64,000 nucleotides of DNA from Lachnospira sp. UBA4346 (GTDB lineage: Bacteria > Bacillota > Clostridia > Lachnospirales > Lachnospiraceae). Shown here piece after piece: positions 45,368 to 53,788 of the stretch. The stretch spans positions 124,001 to 188,000 of the forward strand of contig DGTC01000068.1 of assembly GCA_002394205.1 (NCBI GenBank), in the 5' to 3' direction. Every line of letters begins with the position of its first letter. Position 1 is the first letter of the stretch. Under the pieces are notes generated by a model, which saw only the letters and a program-made list of their open reading frames with translations, did not search any database and was not told the DNA's origin. The position numbers and the translations under genes were made by a program.

Positions 45368-47380
45368 TTATTCAAAAATCACCTGACCATTTATTACATT
45401 CCATGTACCATACTCATTCGCTGCAGTTCCCGTATAATTGAAGTTGACTGCACCACCTTCAATATACCACCAGCCGAATTCATTCTGCACTAAGCCCGTA
45501 TATGCGAAATTTACGCCGCCGTTTTCTACATACCACCAGCCAAAGTCATTTTGTACCAAGCCCGTATGTGTGAAATTTACACCGCCGTTTTCTACATACC
45601 ACCAGCCGAATTCATTCTGTACCAAGCCTGTATGTGCGAAATTTACGCCGCCGTTTTCTACATACCACCAGCCAAAGTCATTTTGTACCAAGCCTGTATG
45701 TGCGAAATTTGCTCCACCATTTTCCACATACCACCAGCCGAATTCATTCTGTACCAAACCGGTATATGTAAAGTCAACCTTTCCATTCTTTATATACCAC
45801 CAGCCAAAGTCATTTTGCTTTAAACCGGTATAATTCGTTACGACATTATTATTCTCATAATAATACCATCCGCCATCATCGCCCTGCACGACACCATTGC
45901 GATTCACTACAGGATTATCATGCACTTCATTACTGTCTTTATATTCATTCGTCTGATCATCTGCTGACGGTTTATTCTGTTCCTCTGAAGTCGGAATCGG
46001 GCATGCTGTGTCTGGCATGCTATTATAAATCGGAATTGTAAATACAAGTGCCGTGTTCTGCTTTGTTTCTTCACTATAAGCATTGGCAGCCGTCTTTGAT
46101 TCTGAGCGTGGAGCCAAAATATTCGTCATATACTGATGAGAAAAACCTGATATCATATCAAACTTTTCATAATATAAGGTATCCTGCCCGCGTCTGATGT
46201 AATTTCTACCAAGAATACCTGCACCACCTACAATGGACTTCATTCGCATATCCCATGGACGAAGTGTGGCCGGATCATCAGCAGATGCATAAATCAATCC
46301 ATTTTCAACTGCACTCGCATAACTCGTCTTATATGCGCCCTGATTATAATAATTAAAAAGTCCTTCATATCCTGCAATATTTCCTGAAATACTTCCGCCC
46401 TGACCGTAGTAACCCTGTTCCTGAATAATTCTAGTTGCCAAGTGATACGGACTCACGCCTGATACACTTCCTGCATACATCAGTGCCGAAGGATAATCAT
46501 ATGTATTTCCTTCATAATACAAATTATGATTTGAATTATCCATGAACGTTCCGGCAATTACATTTCGTACGCCCTGTTCATTCTGAATGGATGGATTATA
46601 AGACAAATCTTCAAACATAAATATCTGTATCGGATTTAAGAAATTGCGTGGATCCAATGCATACTGTACAAGTCCTGTCGATGCCTGCACCCAACCGCCG
46701 CTATCCTGTTCAATATAGGTTTCTGATTCTTCATCGTAGGCACCCTCTGCCTTAGACTTCCAATAATCCGGTGCGGATGCATAAATCGTACTTCTGCCGA
46801 TTACATTTTCTCCTGCAACAATATCTGACCAGTCTTTACTGATATGATCCGCAACAAATATCCACGAAGGATATGCTGCATGAATCTGTCTTAATCCTTC
46901 CTTGTATGATTCCGGAAACCCCTGTTCATTTAAATATGCTTCAAAATCATATTCTGCGTAATTATTGTTATCCGTTACGTTGTTATTATCTGTTGTATTT
47001 GCTGAAACAGTTACATATTCTCCTGATACATAACCGGTTATGTATGAACCATCTCGATTCAATCCAATCTGATACCACTGCTCTGAACCATTGTATACAG
47101 TATCCAGTATATCAAACGTATCCCCTTCATATACTCTTGTCACAATACCCGTATCTGTTCCTGCACCTGCACGAACTCTTAAAGCCGCACCGCCTAAATT
47201 CACAGCTGTTCCTGTATACTCTGCAGCATAGACTATCTGTTGTGGCACAAGTAATGCTCCACCTGCTGTTACCGGCACGGATAATGTCACTGCAAGGCCA
47301 AATGCTTTCGCTGTCTGTAACATCTTGCGAAGTGCTGACTTTGTAAGGTGCTTTGTTGCTTTACCTCTCATTATTTTCAT
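45368..47380 (-). CDS. Secreted beta-N-acetylglucosaminidase with SH3b domain and tandem wall-binding repeats
   Basis: 670 residues. A long signal peptide (about 1-53, ends VYAA) precedes a bacterial SH3 domain (about 55-125) and an N-rich linker. The glucosaminidase domain (about 160-440) contains GVSPYHLATRIIQEQGYYG, whose Glu fits the catalytic acid of the LytD/AtlA group. The C-terminus (about 495-670) has eight 22-residue repeats of the type TGLVQNEFGWWYVENGG, akin to those of the GH25 lysozyme at 28482. It cleaves peptidoglycan glycan chains during growth or separation (family knowledge). The gene stands alone with a likely promoter and a leader of about 150 bases. The ribosome site is GAGG, 7 bases from the ATG. 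Confidence 0.88.
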   Translation of the reverse strand: MKIMRGKATKHLTKSALRKMLQTAKAFGLAVTLSVPVTAGGALLVPQQIVYAAEYTGTAVNLGGAALRVRAGAGTDTGIVTRVYEGDTFDILDTVYNGSEQWYQIGLNRDGSYITGYVSGEYVTVSANTTDNNNVTDNNNYAEYDFEAYLNEQGFPESYKEGLRQIHAAYPSWIFVADHISKDWSDIVAGENVIGRSTIYASAPDYWKSKAEGAYDEESETYIEQDSGGWVQASTGLVQYALDPRNFLNPIQIFMFEDLSYNPSIQNEQGVRNVIAGTFMDNSNHNLYYEGNTYDYPSALMYAGSVSGVSPYHLATRIIQEQGYYGQGGSISGNIAGYEGLFNYYNQGAYKTSYASAVENGLIYASADDPATLRPWDMRMKSIVGGAGILGRNYIRRGQDTLYYEKFDMISGFSHQYMTNILAPRSESKTAANAYSEETKQNTALVFTIPIYNSMPDTACPIPTSEEQNKPSADDQTNEYKDSNEVHDNPVVNRNGVVQGDDGGWYYYENNNVVTNYTGLKQNDFGWWYIKNGKVDFTYTGLVQNEFGWWYVENGGANFAHTGLVQNDFGWWYVENGGVNFAHTGLVQNEFGWWYVENGGVNFTHTGLVQNDFGWWYVENGGVNFAYTGLVQNEFGWWYIEGGAVNFNYTGTAANEYGTWNVINGQVIFE
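45371..45829 (-). repeat. 66-bp tandem repeats encoding wall-binding units
   Basis: Six full 66-base units (45434-45829) and one degenerate unit (to 45371), each encoding a 22-residue TGL.QN.FGWWY..NG..NF repeat. Units alternate between QNDF and QNEF forms, which points to amplification in 132-base pairs. DNA identity is high enough for slippage or recombination to change copy number. Confidence 0.85.
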
Positions 47381-47531
47381 TTCTTTTCCTCATAAAAAGC
47401 CTATTATAGGCTTATGTACATTGTTATTGGTTTCTCTGTCGGAAGAACCTTATCCCCATCGCTGTTCTTTTAAATGAAACCACATTGATTCACTTAATTT
47501 CTATCTCTTATGAATTCTTCCCATTTCTTTT

Positions 47532-47560
47532 AGTGTACACGATAATTCCACTAGAAACAA
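47532..47560 (-). promoter_or_regulatory. Probable promoter of the glucosaminidase gene
   Basis: Minus-strand TTGTTT (47560-47555), 17 bases, TACACT (47537-47532). A moderate match; it is the best candidate between the rmd terminator and the ATG at 47380. Confidence 0.4.
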
Positions 47561-47630
47561 GTGAAACTTTGTAAAGAAATATTTTCCAATTCAAAGAATT
47601 TTATACAATCCTTTTGTTGTTCAAAAACGC

Positions 47631-47671
47631 AAAAAACATCATACAATATCCAAAACAGATATTGTATGATG
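47631..47671 (-). terminator. Rho-independent terminator after rmd
   Basis: A perfect 14-base stem (CATCATACAATATC / GATATTGTATGATG) with a seven-base loop, followed by TTTTTTGCG on the minus strand, about 30 bases past the stop codon at 47703. It ends the manC-gmd-rmd unit. Confidence 0.93.
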
Positions 47672-47702
47672 CCTGTATTCATCTTCTTCTACTCAACTGT
47701 GA

Positions 47703-48641
47703 TTATTGTACTGCTCTCCAATGATTCAATGTCTCTTCTAATGTCTGTTTCAACGGAATCTGTGGCTTCCATCCTGTCTGAGCGTTAATCTTTGTGATAT
47801 CCGGCTCAATAATCGGAACATCCACTGGTCTTAACTTATTTGGATCTACTTTTACTTCAATCTGCTTATCAGATAATGAAATAATCTGATCTAAGATGTC
47901 CTGAATCGGCAGGGCATGTCCTGTTCCGACATTGTATGTCTCACCACGCACACCCTTTTCTACAAGAAGTGCATATGCCTTCACGACATCACGCACATCT
48001 GTAAAATCACGCTTTGCACTGAGATTGCCAACATACATCACCGGTTCTTTTTCACCCTTTTCAATATCTGCTACCTGTTTGCAAAAATCAGATACAACAA
48101 ACATCGGTGCCTGATTTGGTCCGATATGATTAAATGCACGTACCATAATAATATCCAAATCATATGCATCTGCATAAATCTTACCGAGCATATTCTGACA
48201 AGATTTCGTTGCCGCATAAATATTACCCGGACGCACATTATTTTCTTCGTTAATCGGACATTCCCCTTCTCGAATATGTCCATATTCTTCTCCCGAACCA
48301 ATGAGCAGTGTTCTCGGCTTATAATCCAAATCACGGATGCTGTCTAATACATTTACACACCCCTTTACGTTGACATCAATCGTCAATGCCGGATTTTTCC
48401 AGGAATATGCAACTGATGACTGTGCTGCAAGGTGAAAAATATAATCCGGTCTTTCCTGTGACAACACCGTATCTAACTGCTGTCTGTCTAAGATATCTAA
48501 ATCTACAACCTTTGCTTTATCCATCTGTAATGTTTCTTTGGCTGTTTTGGTTACTGTAACATCATATCCTAAATCATCTGCAAGATGATTTACCAGATAT
48601 GGACCTACAAAACCGCCGCCACCAATAATTAATGCTTTCAT
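47703..48641 (-). CDS. rmd: GDP-6-deoxy-D-mannose reductase
   Basis: About 312 residues of the extended SDR family: LIIGGGGFVGPYLVNHL cofactor loop, IFHLAAQSSVAYSW, IYAATKSCQNML with the catalytic YxxxK, and AFNHIGPNQ. SAKRDFTDVRDVVKAY and TYNVGTGHA complete the set, typical of Rmd. It reduces GDP-4-dehydro-6-deoxy-D-mannose to GDP-D-rhamnose. Gmd is directly upstream, which fits. A WcaG-type GDP-fucose synthase is less likely because its epimerase signature is not seen. The frame opens at TTG 48677, but GGAGG lies 4 bases before the ATG at 48641. A weak terminator-like hairpin separates it from gmd. Confidence 0.82.
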   Translation of the reverse strand: MKALIIGGGGFVGPYLVNHLADDLGYDVTVTKTAKETLQMDKAKVVDLDILDRQQLDTVLSQERPDYIFHLAAQSSVAYSWKNPALTIDVNVKGCVNVLDSIRDLDYKPRTLLIGSGEEYGHIREGECPINEENNVRPGNIYAATKSCQNMLGKIYADAYDLDIIMVRAFNHIGPNQAPMFVVSDFCKQVADIEKGEKEPVMYVGNLSAKRDFTDVRDVVKAYALLVEKGVRGETYNVGTGHALPIQDILDQIISLSDKQIEVKVDPNKLRPVDVPIIEPDITKINAQTGWKPQIPLKQTLEETLNHWRAVQ

Positions 48642-48667
48642 ATGTCCTCCATATCGTCTGATAAAGG

Positions 48668-48697
48668 AAAATGGCAACCTTTCTACAAAGTTGCCAC
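48668..48697 (-). terminator. Internal terminator-like hairpin between gmd and rmd
   Basis: A TGGCAAC / GTTGCCA stem extended by CTTT/AAAG with one bulge, then TTTTCCTTT on the minus strand. It lies about 105 bases past the gmd stop and only 27 bases before rmd, so it may lower rmd expression relative to gmd rather than end the operon. Confidence 0.5.
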
Positions 48698-48802
48698 TTC
48701 CGAAAATCTACGGATTGAATCATATTCATTACCACATCCGTTTACTTTGTGATAACTTTCACGAATCTATTTCAAAACGTCTTTATTGCCCAATGATTCA
48801 AA

Positions 48803-49834
48803 TTATAAATTAGCAACCTTGATTTCTTTCTCTACAATTGCTAAGTCATTCTTTACCATTCTTTCAACAAGTTCCTGGAATGAGATTTCTCTCTGCCATC
48901 CGAGTTCCTTTTCAGCCTTTGCCGGGTTACCAATTAAGAGTTCAACTTCTGCAGGTCTGAAGAACTGTGGATTTACGGAAAGTACAACCTTACCTGTTGC
49001 CTTATCCTTACCTACTTCGTTGACACCTTCTCCTTCGAATTCTACTTCAATGCCTGCTGCTGCGAAAGCTGTCTTTGCAAATTCACGAACTGTTCTTGTT
49101 TCATTTGTTGCGATAACATAATCATCCGGCTTATCCTGCTGTAATAATAACCACATTGCACGAACATAATCCTTAGAATGTCCCCAGTCACGCTTTGCAT
49201 CTAAGTTACCGAGTTCAACATGATCCTGAACGCCCAACTTAATCTTTGCAACCGCATTTGTAATCTTTCTTGTAACGAATTCAAGTCCACGGCGTTCACT
49301 TTCATGGTTGAAAAGAATACCTGAACAAGCATACATATCATAACTTTCTCTGTAGTTCTTTGTAATCCAATGACCATAGAGCTTTGCTACACCATATGGG
49401 CTTCTTGGATAGAATGGAGTCTCTTCTGTCTGTGGAATTGCCTGAACTTTACCAAACATTTCTGATGTAGAAGCCTGATAGAAACGGCATTCTGGCTTCA
49501 CTGCACGAATTGCCTCTAACATATTTGTAACACCAATTGCATCAATATCTGCTGTTGTACATGGTGTATCCCATGATGTTGCAACAAATGACTGTGCTGC
49601 AAGGTTATATACTTCATCTGCCTGAGAGATTCTCATAGCTGTCATTAATGAAACGATATCCTGCATATCTGCATAAATGAAATGAATCTTGTCCTTAATA
49701 TGGTCTACATTACCATAATCAACAACACTCTTTCTTCTCATAAGACCATATACGTTATAGCCCTTCTCTAACAATAATTCTGCCAAGTAAGAACCATCCT
49801 GACCTGTAATACCCGTAATCAATGCATTTTTCAT
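48803..49834 (-). CDS. gmd: GDP-mannose 4,6-dehydratase
   Basis: 343 residues with ALITGITGQDGSYLAELLLEKGY, the signature Gmd N-terminus, then GLMRRKS and VYNLAAQSFVATSWD. FYQASTSEMFG, RSPYGVAKLYGHW (YxxxK) and LGNLDAKRDWGHS follow, all diagnostic. It converts GDP-D-mannose to GDP-4-dehydro-6-deoxy-D-mannose, using bound NADP. It sits between manC and rmd, so the pathway leads to GDP-D-rhamnose (or GDP-D-talose-type products if Rmd is misassigned). AGGAG lies 8 bases before the ATG. Confidence 0.97.
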   Translation of the reverse strand: MKNALITGITGQDGSYLAELLLEKGYNVYGLMRRKSVVDYGNVDHIKDKIHFIYADMQDIVSLMTAMRISQADEVYNLAAQSFVATSWDTPCTTADIDAIGVTNMLEAIRAVKPECRFYQASTSEMFGKVQAIPQTEETPFYPRSPYGVAKLYGHWITKNYRESYDMYACSGILFNHESERRGLEFVTRKITNAVAKIKLGVQDHVELGNLDAKRDWGHSKDYVRAMWLLLQQDKPDDYVIATNETRTVREFAKTAFAAAGIEVEFEGEGVNEVGKDKATGKVVLSVNPQFFRPAEVELLIGNPAKAEKELGWQREISFQELVERMVKNDLAIVEKEIKVANL

Positions 49835-49873
49835 TTTCTCTTCTCCTAATCCAATCCTATTCTGAAATTCTAT

Positions 49874-50944
49874 TTATAAATAAGCATCCTTGCCAGCTTC
49901 TCTTAACTTTGCAAGAACTTTCTTGATTTCTCCGGCGTTTTCTTTTGTAGAAATCAATGTTGCATCCTGTGTATCTACAACAATCATATCTCTAAGACCA
50001 ACTGTTGCAATGAGCTTTTCAGCGCCTTCAATGACACAATTCTTTGTATTCACTGTTACAACATTGCCATTGACTACATTGTTGTCTTCATCTGTCTGCT
50101 TAATTCTGCCGACTGCAAGCCATGAACCAATATCATCCCAACCGAAGTTCCCCGGTAAAATATAGATATTGTCAGCCTTTTCCATAATCGCATAATCGAT
50201 AGATTCTGCTTCAAGATTCATAAACTCTGTCTTTAATACAGCATCTTGTGTATCTGTACCAACAGAATCCTGAATCTTTAACAATGCTTCATAAGACTCT
50301 GGCAATAACTTCTTGAAATTATTTAAAATCGTAGAAACTTTCCATACGAACATACCGCTGTTCCAAAGATAATGTCCATCTGCTAAATATTCTTTAGCGA
50401 CTTCAAGAACCGGCTTCTCCACAAACTTCTCTACTGCATAAGCACTGCCGTCTTTTTCATTCTGGTTGTACTTAATATAACCATATCCTGTTTCCGGATA
50501 ATTTGGTGTAATACCGATTGTTACAAGATTCTCGCCCTTTTCAGCAACTTCACATGCTTCCTTAAATGTATCTGCAAATATCTCATTATTCTTAATTAAA
50601 TGATCTGATGCTAAAACAATCATCGTTGCATCATCATATTTCTTTGCAACATGTGCTGCACCAAGTCCGATACAAGGTGCTGTATTTCTGCCGACCGGTT
50701 CACAAAGGATATTCTCCTCCGGAATTCCCGGAAGCTGCTGCTTAACAAGTTCCTTATAATGTTCATTGGTTGCTATATATACATCAGTAATATCTACAAG
50801 CGGACTGATTCGCTCTACTGTGAGCTGAATCATCGTCTTACCATCATCTGTCAATGATAAAAACTGCTTTGGAAGTGATACACGGCTTCTTGGCCAGAAT
50901 CTTTCTCCCTTTCCACCTGCCATAATCAATGCTGTTCTCTTCAT
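49874..50944 (-). CDS. manC: Mannose-1-phosphate guanylyltransferase
   Basis: About 356 residues with the nucleotidyltransferase loop ALIMAGGKGERFWPRSR followed by PKQFLSL. EPVGRNTAPCIGLGA, VLASDHLI, YIKYNQ, FVEKPVLEVAKEYL, WNSGMFVWK and GNFGWDDIGSW are ManC landmarks. The length indicates the single-domain form without the phosphomannose isomerase part. It makes GDP-mannose from mannose-1-phosphate and GTP, feeding gmd 39 bases downstream. No phosphomannomutase or mannose-6-phosphate isomerase is in the window. The frame opens 13 codons earlier, but GGAG lies 6 bases before the ATG at 50944, next to a consensus promoter. Confidence 0.95.
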   Translation of the reverse strand: MKRTALIMAGGKGERFWPRSRVSLPKQFLSLTDDGKTMIQLTVERISPLVDITDVYIATNEHYKELVKQQLPGIPEENILCEPVGRNTAPCIGLGAAHVAKKYDDATMIVLASDHLIKNNEIFADTFKEACEVAEKGENLVTIGITPNYPETGYGYIKYNQNEKDGSAYAVEKFVEKPVLEVAKEYLADGHYLWNSGMFVWKVSTILNNFKKLLPESYEALLKIQDSVGTDTQDAVLKTEFMNLEAESIDYAIMEKADNIYILPGNFGWDDIGSWLAVGRIKQTDEDNNVVNGNVVTVNTKNCVIEGAEKLIATVGLRDMIVVDTQDATLISTKENAGEIKKVLAKLREAGKDAYL

Positions 50945-50958
50945 ATCAATCTCCATTC

Positions 50959-50978
50959 TGAGACAAATCACTGTCTCA
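50959..50978 (-). promoter_or_regulatory. Inverted repeat in the manC leader
   Basis: TGAGACA / TGTCTCA with a six-base spacer, about 15 bases after the predicted start of transcription and just before the ribosome site. It could be an operator or an mRNA hairpin limiting initiation; the sequence alone does not decide. Confidence 0.4.
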
Positions 50979-51000
50979 ATCATTTCACATTTACGGAAAA

Positions 51001-51029
51001 ATTATACATTTATCATACTTGTTTGTCAA
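51001..51029 (-). promoter_or_regulatory. Consensus promoter of manC-gmd-rmd
   Basis: Minus-strand TTGACA (51029-51024) and TATAAT (51006-51001), both perfect, with a 17-base spacer, placed right after the MBOAT stop codon. No terminator is seen upstream, so operon I may also read through. Confidence 0.85.
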
Positions 51030-51031
51030 TT

Positions 51032-52621
51032 CTAAAACTGTGCATAGATAAATCCCTGTGTTGCACCAATATAACCTAAGAACAGAATCATGGCAATCAA
51101 CGCATAATATGCACACCAGCGAACAACAAGCGGCTTTGCTGCAACAGATTCACGTATTGCAATGCCGCGTTCCTTCAAGATACTCACAACCAGAATAATT
51201 ACACAGCCAAACAGAATAACTGCATAATCGAACGCTTCAAGTCCTAAACGCATCATACTGCCATCTGTCAGCTGATGCATATTTAATTTTGTAACCGACT
51301 GTACCATCATCGTCATTGCGACCTTAAAATTCGGTGCAATATCAAAATACCAGCCGATGTTTACCAATACAAATGTACGGAAAATCTTAAATGCTGTCCA
51401 TCCCTTTGAATCTGATGCGATATGACACGCTGCAAGTCCTTTGTGATATACCGGCTCTAATAAATTGCTGACAGCAATAATCACACCGTTATACATACCA
51501 TATGCGATATATTTCCATGCTGCACCATGCCAGATACCTACAATAAAGAAAATCAACAGGTTTGCAAGGCATACCGGCAATGTCTTACCAAGATATGTAC
51601 CCATATGTTTCTTTCCCCATTTACCGAACTTATTCATTGCCTTTGACAGGGAAAACGGATAGAAAATATAATCCTTCATCCAGGTACCCAATGTAATATG
51701 CCATCTTCTCCAGAACTCTCCAATTGATTTTGAAAAATATGGCTGTCTGAAATTCTCATCCATGGTAATGCCAAATAGCTGTGCCGTACCGATAACAACA
51801 TCAATACCACCTGAGAAATCCGCATAGAGCTGTACAGAATACATCAATACTGCCATAATATTATAGAAGCCACCGTAATTCTGGTAATCTGCACATACCT
51901 GTGTTACAAGAACTGCTGCACGGTCTGCCAATACCATTTTCTTAAACAATCCCCAGAAAATACGCTGCACACCAAACTCAACTGTCTTTAAATCAAATTT
52001 ACGTCCCGCATAAAGCTGTGGAGCCAGACGGTCGTATCTTCCAATTGGTCCCTGCAATAACTGTGGGAAAAATGCTACAAATAATGCGAATTTGAAAACA
52101 TTTTTCTCCGGTGCATATTTTCCCTGATATACATCGATAATATATGAAATCGACTGGAATGTATAAAAGGATATACCGATTGGAAGCAGAATCGTTGTCG
52201 GCTCAATATACTGTCCATGACCGATTGCAAGTACAAATGCATCGATGTTTGTAATAATAAAGTTTAAATACTTAACAGCTCCTAACATGCCAAAATTCAA
52301 TAACAGCATACATACTACAATAAGACGTTTTGTCTTTTTCGTACGCTCTTTGTATGCCTTCTTTTCTTCTTTTGACATTTCCTGCTTGTGTTCTGCAAGG
52401 TATGCCTTGCTTAAATCATTGGCATTGCCAAGCAGTCTGCCGCCAATATAAACGGAAATCGTTGTAAATACCAAGAATCCAACTGTCTTTGGTGTAAAAG
52501 AACAATAATACACATAACTTAATAACAGCAGCATGCACCATTGCTTACTTTTGGGTATAAGATAGTATGCAAGCACTCCGACAGTCAGAAATATAAAATA
52601 TTGTAATGTTGTAAATGACAT
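51032..52621 (-). CDS. MBOAT-family membrane O-acyltransferase (AlgI/DltB/PatA-like)
   Basis: 529 residues with about 11-12 membrane segments. LPIGISFYTFQSISYIIDVY, FFPQLLQGPIGRYDRL, FGIQR-like RIFWGLFKKMVLADR, YADFSGGIDVVIG, NFRQPYFSKSIGEFWRRWHITLGTWMKDYIFYP (quoted in parts) and FFIVGIWHGAAWKY are the blocks of AlgI-type MBOAT enzymes. The active-site His is in IWHG. Such proteins pass acyl groups through the membrane to polysaccharides, alginate or wall polymers. The SGNH-type membrane protein directly upstream is the usual partner. It is the last gene of operon I; GGAG precedes the ATG. Confidence 0.9.
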   Translation of the reverse strand: MSFTTLQYFIFLTVGVLAYYLIPKSKQWCMLLLLSYVYYCSFTPKTVGFLVFTTISVYIGGRLLGNANDLSKAYLAEHKQEMSKEEKKAYKERTKKTKRLIVVCMLLLNFGMLGAVKYLNFIITNIDAFVLAIGHGQYIEPTTILLPIGISFYTFQSISYIIDVYQGKYAPEKNVFKFALFVAFFPQLLQGPIGRYDRLAPQLYAGRKFDLKTVEFGVQRIFWGLFKKMVLADRAAVLVTQVCADYQNYGGFYNIMAVLMYSVQLYADFSGGIDVVIGTAQLFGITMDENFRQPYFSKSIGEFWRRWHITLGTWMKDYIFYPFSLSKAMNKFGKWGKKHMGTYLGKTLPVCLANLLIFFIVGIWHGAAWKYIAYGMYNGVIIAVSNLLEPVYHKGLAACHIASDSKGWTAFKIFRTFVLVNIGWYFDIAPNFKVAMTMMVQSVTKLNMHQLTDGSMMRLGLEAFDYAVILFGCVIILVVSILKERGIAIRESVAAKPLVVRWCAYYALIAMILFLGYIGATQGFIYAQF

Positions 52622-52644
52622 TTTTCTTCTCCATTCTTCAGACC

Positions 52645-53757
52645 TTAATCTGCTGCATTCATAATCTGTGATGTTACCTCATAATAATCCTTCGCCATGT
52701 TCTGATACATTGTTTCAAAAGAAGGATATAAATAATTTTCTAAATGTAACTGACCTGCCTGTGCTTCTTTTAAAGCTCTCGCTAACATCTCAGAATATTC
52801 ATTGGCAAGTCCGCCGCCCATATGCCCTTCCTTGTCACCGTAATCTCTGTCCTGACGTGGCAATACGCTCATCTTTGTCATATTAAAATCATAATATGTA
52901 ACGTGTAATGGCTCAAACAGGTCATTTACAAGCGTATCATGTACAACGCCCATCTCTAATTTCTCCATAACAGATGGTGTAATCGGTGTTGTTACACAGA
53001 TTAACTCAATTCCATTTGCATCACAAAAGTTCTTAATCTGTGAGAATTCATCCATGACATGTTCATCAATGCCTGCATGCGCACGGCCTACCCATGTATC
53101 TACATATGCATCTCCGCCGGGATTAAATCCGCTGACATTCCGAAAGAAGAAGCCCTTTCCAACATAAGGACCATCTGCATCCTGCACTTCTGCAGCTTCG
53201 ATTTGATAATCCCGATACGCCTGTGACCATTTCACAGACACATTGTGTGTTGCTGAATGGAAACCAACCTGATATGAATTCCTCTTTGTAAATACGTTTC
53301 TGATATCTAATACTCCCATATTATCCACCAGATACTCCAATTTGGCTGCTGACGGCTTCATCTGAGAATAAATATATGGTTCACTGAAATCACCGCGAAC
53401 CTGATCTTTCATCCAATACTGATAATCCACATCCAAAATAACACGCTGAATGTCATTATTTGCACATGCATCTTTTAAAATATAATACGAATCCTTTATC
53501 GTTTCTCCCGGAATCGCTGCATTAATCGTATTACATCCTAATGCTTCGTCAATCTTATACGGATTAATTGCTGTTCTAGCATGTGATGCACCCAGAATAA
53601 TTGTATCGTAATTCTCCTCTGTTCCACTAATCTGATGCAGAATATATCTGATATATCCTGACGGTGCAAATAAATAATCACTCGCACACAACAATATCGC
53701 AAGACCTACCAGAAATCCCACACAACGAATGTACGGTTTCACTGCTTCTTTCTTCAT
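52645..53757 (-). CDS. Membrane-anchored SGNH/AlgJ/DltD-like protein, partner of the MBOAT enzyme
   Basis: 370 residues: an N-terminal membrane helix (about 10-27), then TIILGASHARTAINP, where the Ser-His segment is the block-I nucleophile layout of SGNH-like AlgJ/AlgX/DltD proteins. NAAIPGETIKDS (block II) follows, and a C-terminal DYGDKEGHMG segment offers the Asp/His pair. Partners of this type complete transfer of acyl groups from MBOAT enzymes to the polymer outside the cell (family knowledge). The spacing of 23 bases to the MBOAT gene supports a functional pair. The polymer acylated is presumably the one exported by the operon I ABC transporter. Confidence 0.72.
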   Translation of the reverse strand: MKKEAVKPYIRCVGFLVGLAILLCASDYLFAPSGYIRYILHQISGTEENYDTIILGASHARTAINPYKIDEALGCNTINAAIPGETIKDSYYILKDACANNDIQRVILDVDYQYWMKDQVRGDFSEPYIYSQMKPSAAKLEYLVDNMGVLDIRNVFTKRNSYQVGFHSATHNVSVKWSQAYRDYQIEAAEVQDADGPYVGKGFFFRNVSGFNPGGDAYVDTWVGRAHAGIDEHVMDEFSQIKNFCDANGIELICVTTPITPSVMEKLEMGVVHDTLVNDLFEPLHVTYYDFNMTKMSVLPRQDRDYGDKEGHMGGGLANEYSEMLARALKEAQAGQLHLENYLYPSFETMYQNMAKDYYEVTSQIMNAAD

Positions 53758-53788
53758 TGTTAAATCTTCTCCAATCTATTGCTTCTGT

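Larger units (their letters stand above)
47381..47702 (-). other. Glucosaminidase leader/promoter region and rmd terminator (322 bases)
   Basis: From the right it holds the rmd terminator (47631-47671), then a probable promoter (47532-47560), then a leader of about 145 bases. Just before the ribosome site, the leader has a perfect AAGCCTA-TAA-TAGGCTT hairpin (47396-47412) followed by TTTTT on the minus strand. That hairpin has the form of a small intrinsic terminator in front of the start codon and could attenuate expression. I do not recognise a known riboswitch class, including the ydaO type often seen before wall hydrolases. Confidence 0.5.

Noticed and set aside
45438..45833. 131-codon plus-strand repetitive reading frame
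   Set aside because: It is the antisense shadow of the 66-bp wall-binding repeats; its periodic sequence is explained by them.
47381..47560. ydaO (cyclic di-AMP) or other known riboswitch before the glucosaminidase gene
   Set aside because: Expected because wall hydrolase genes often carry it, but the conserved core is not visible and the leader is too short.
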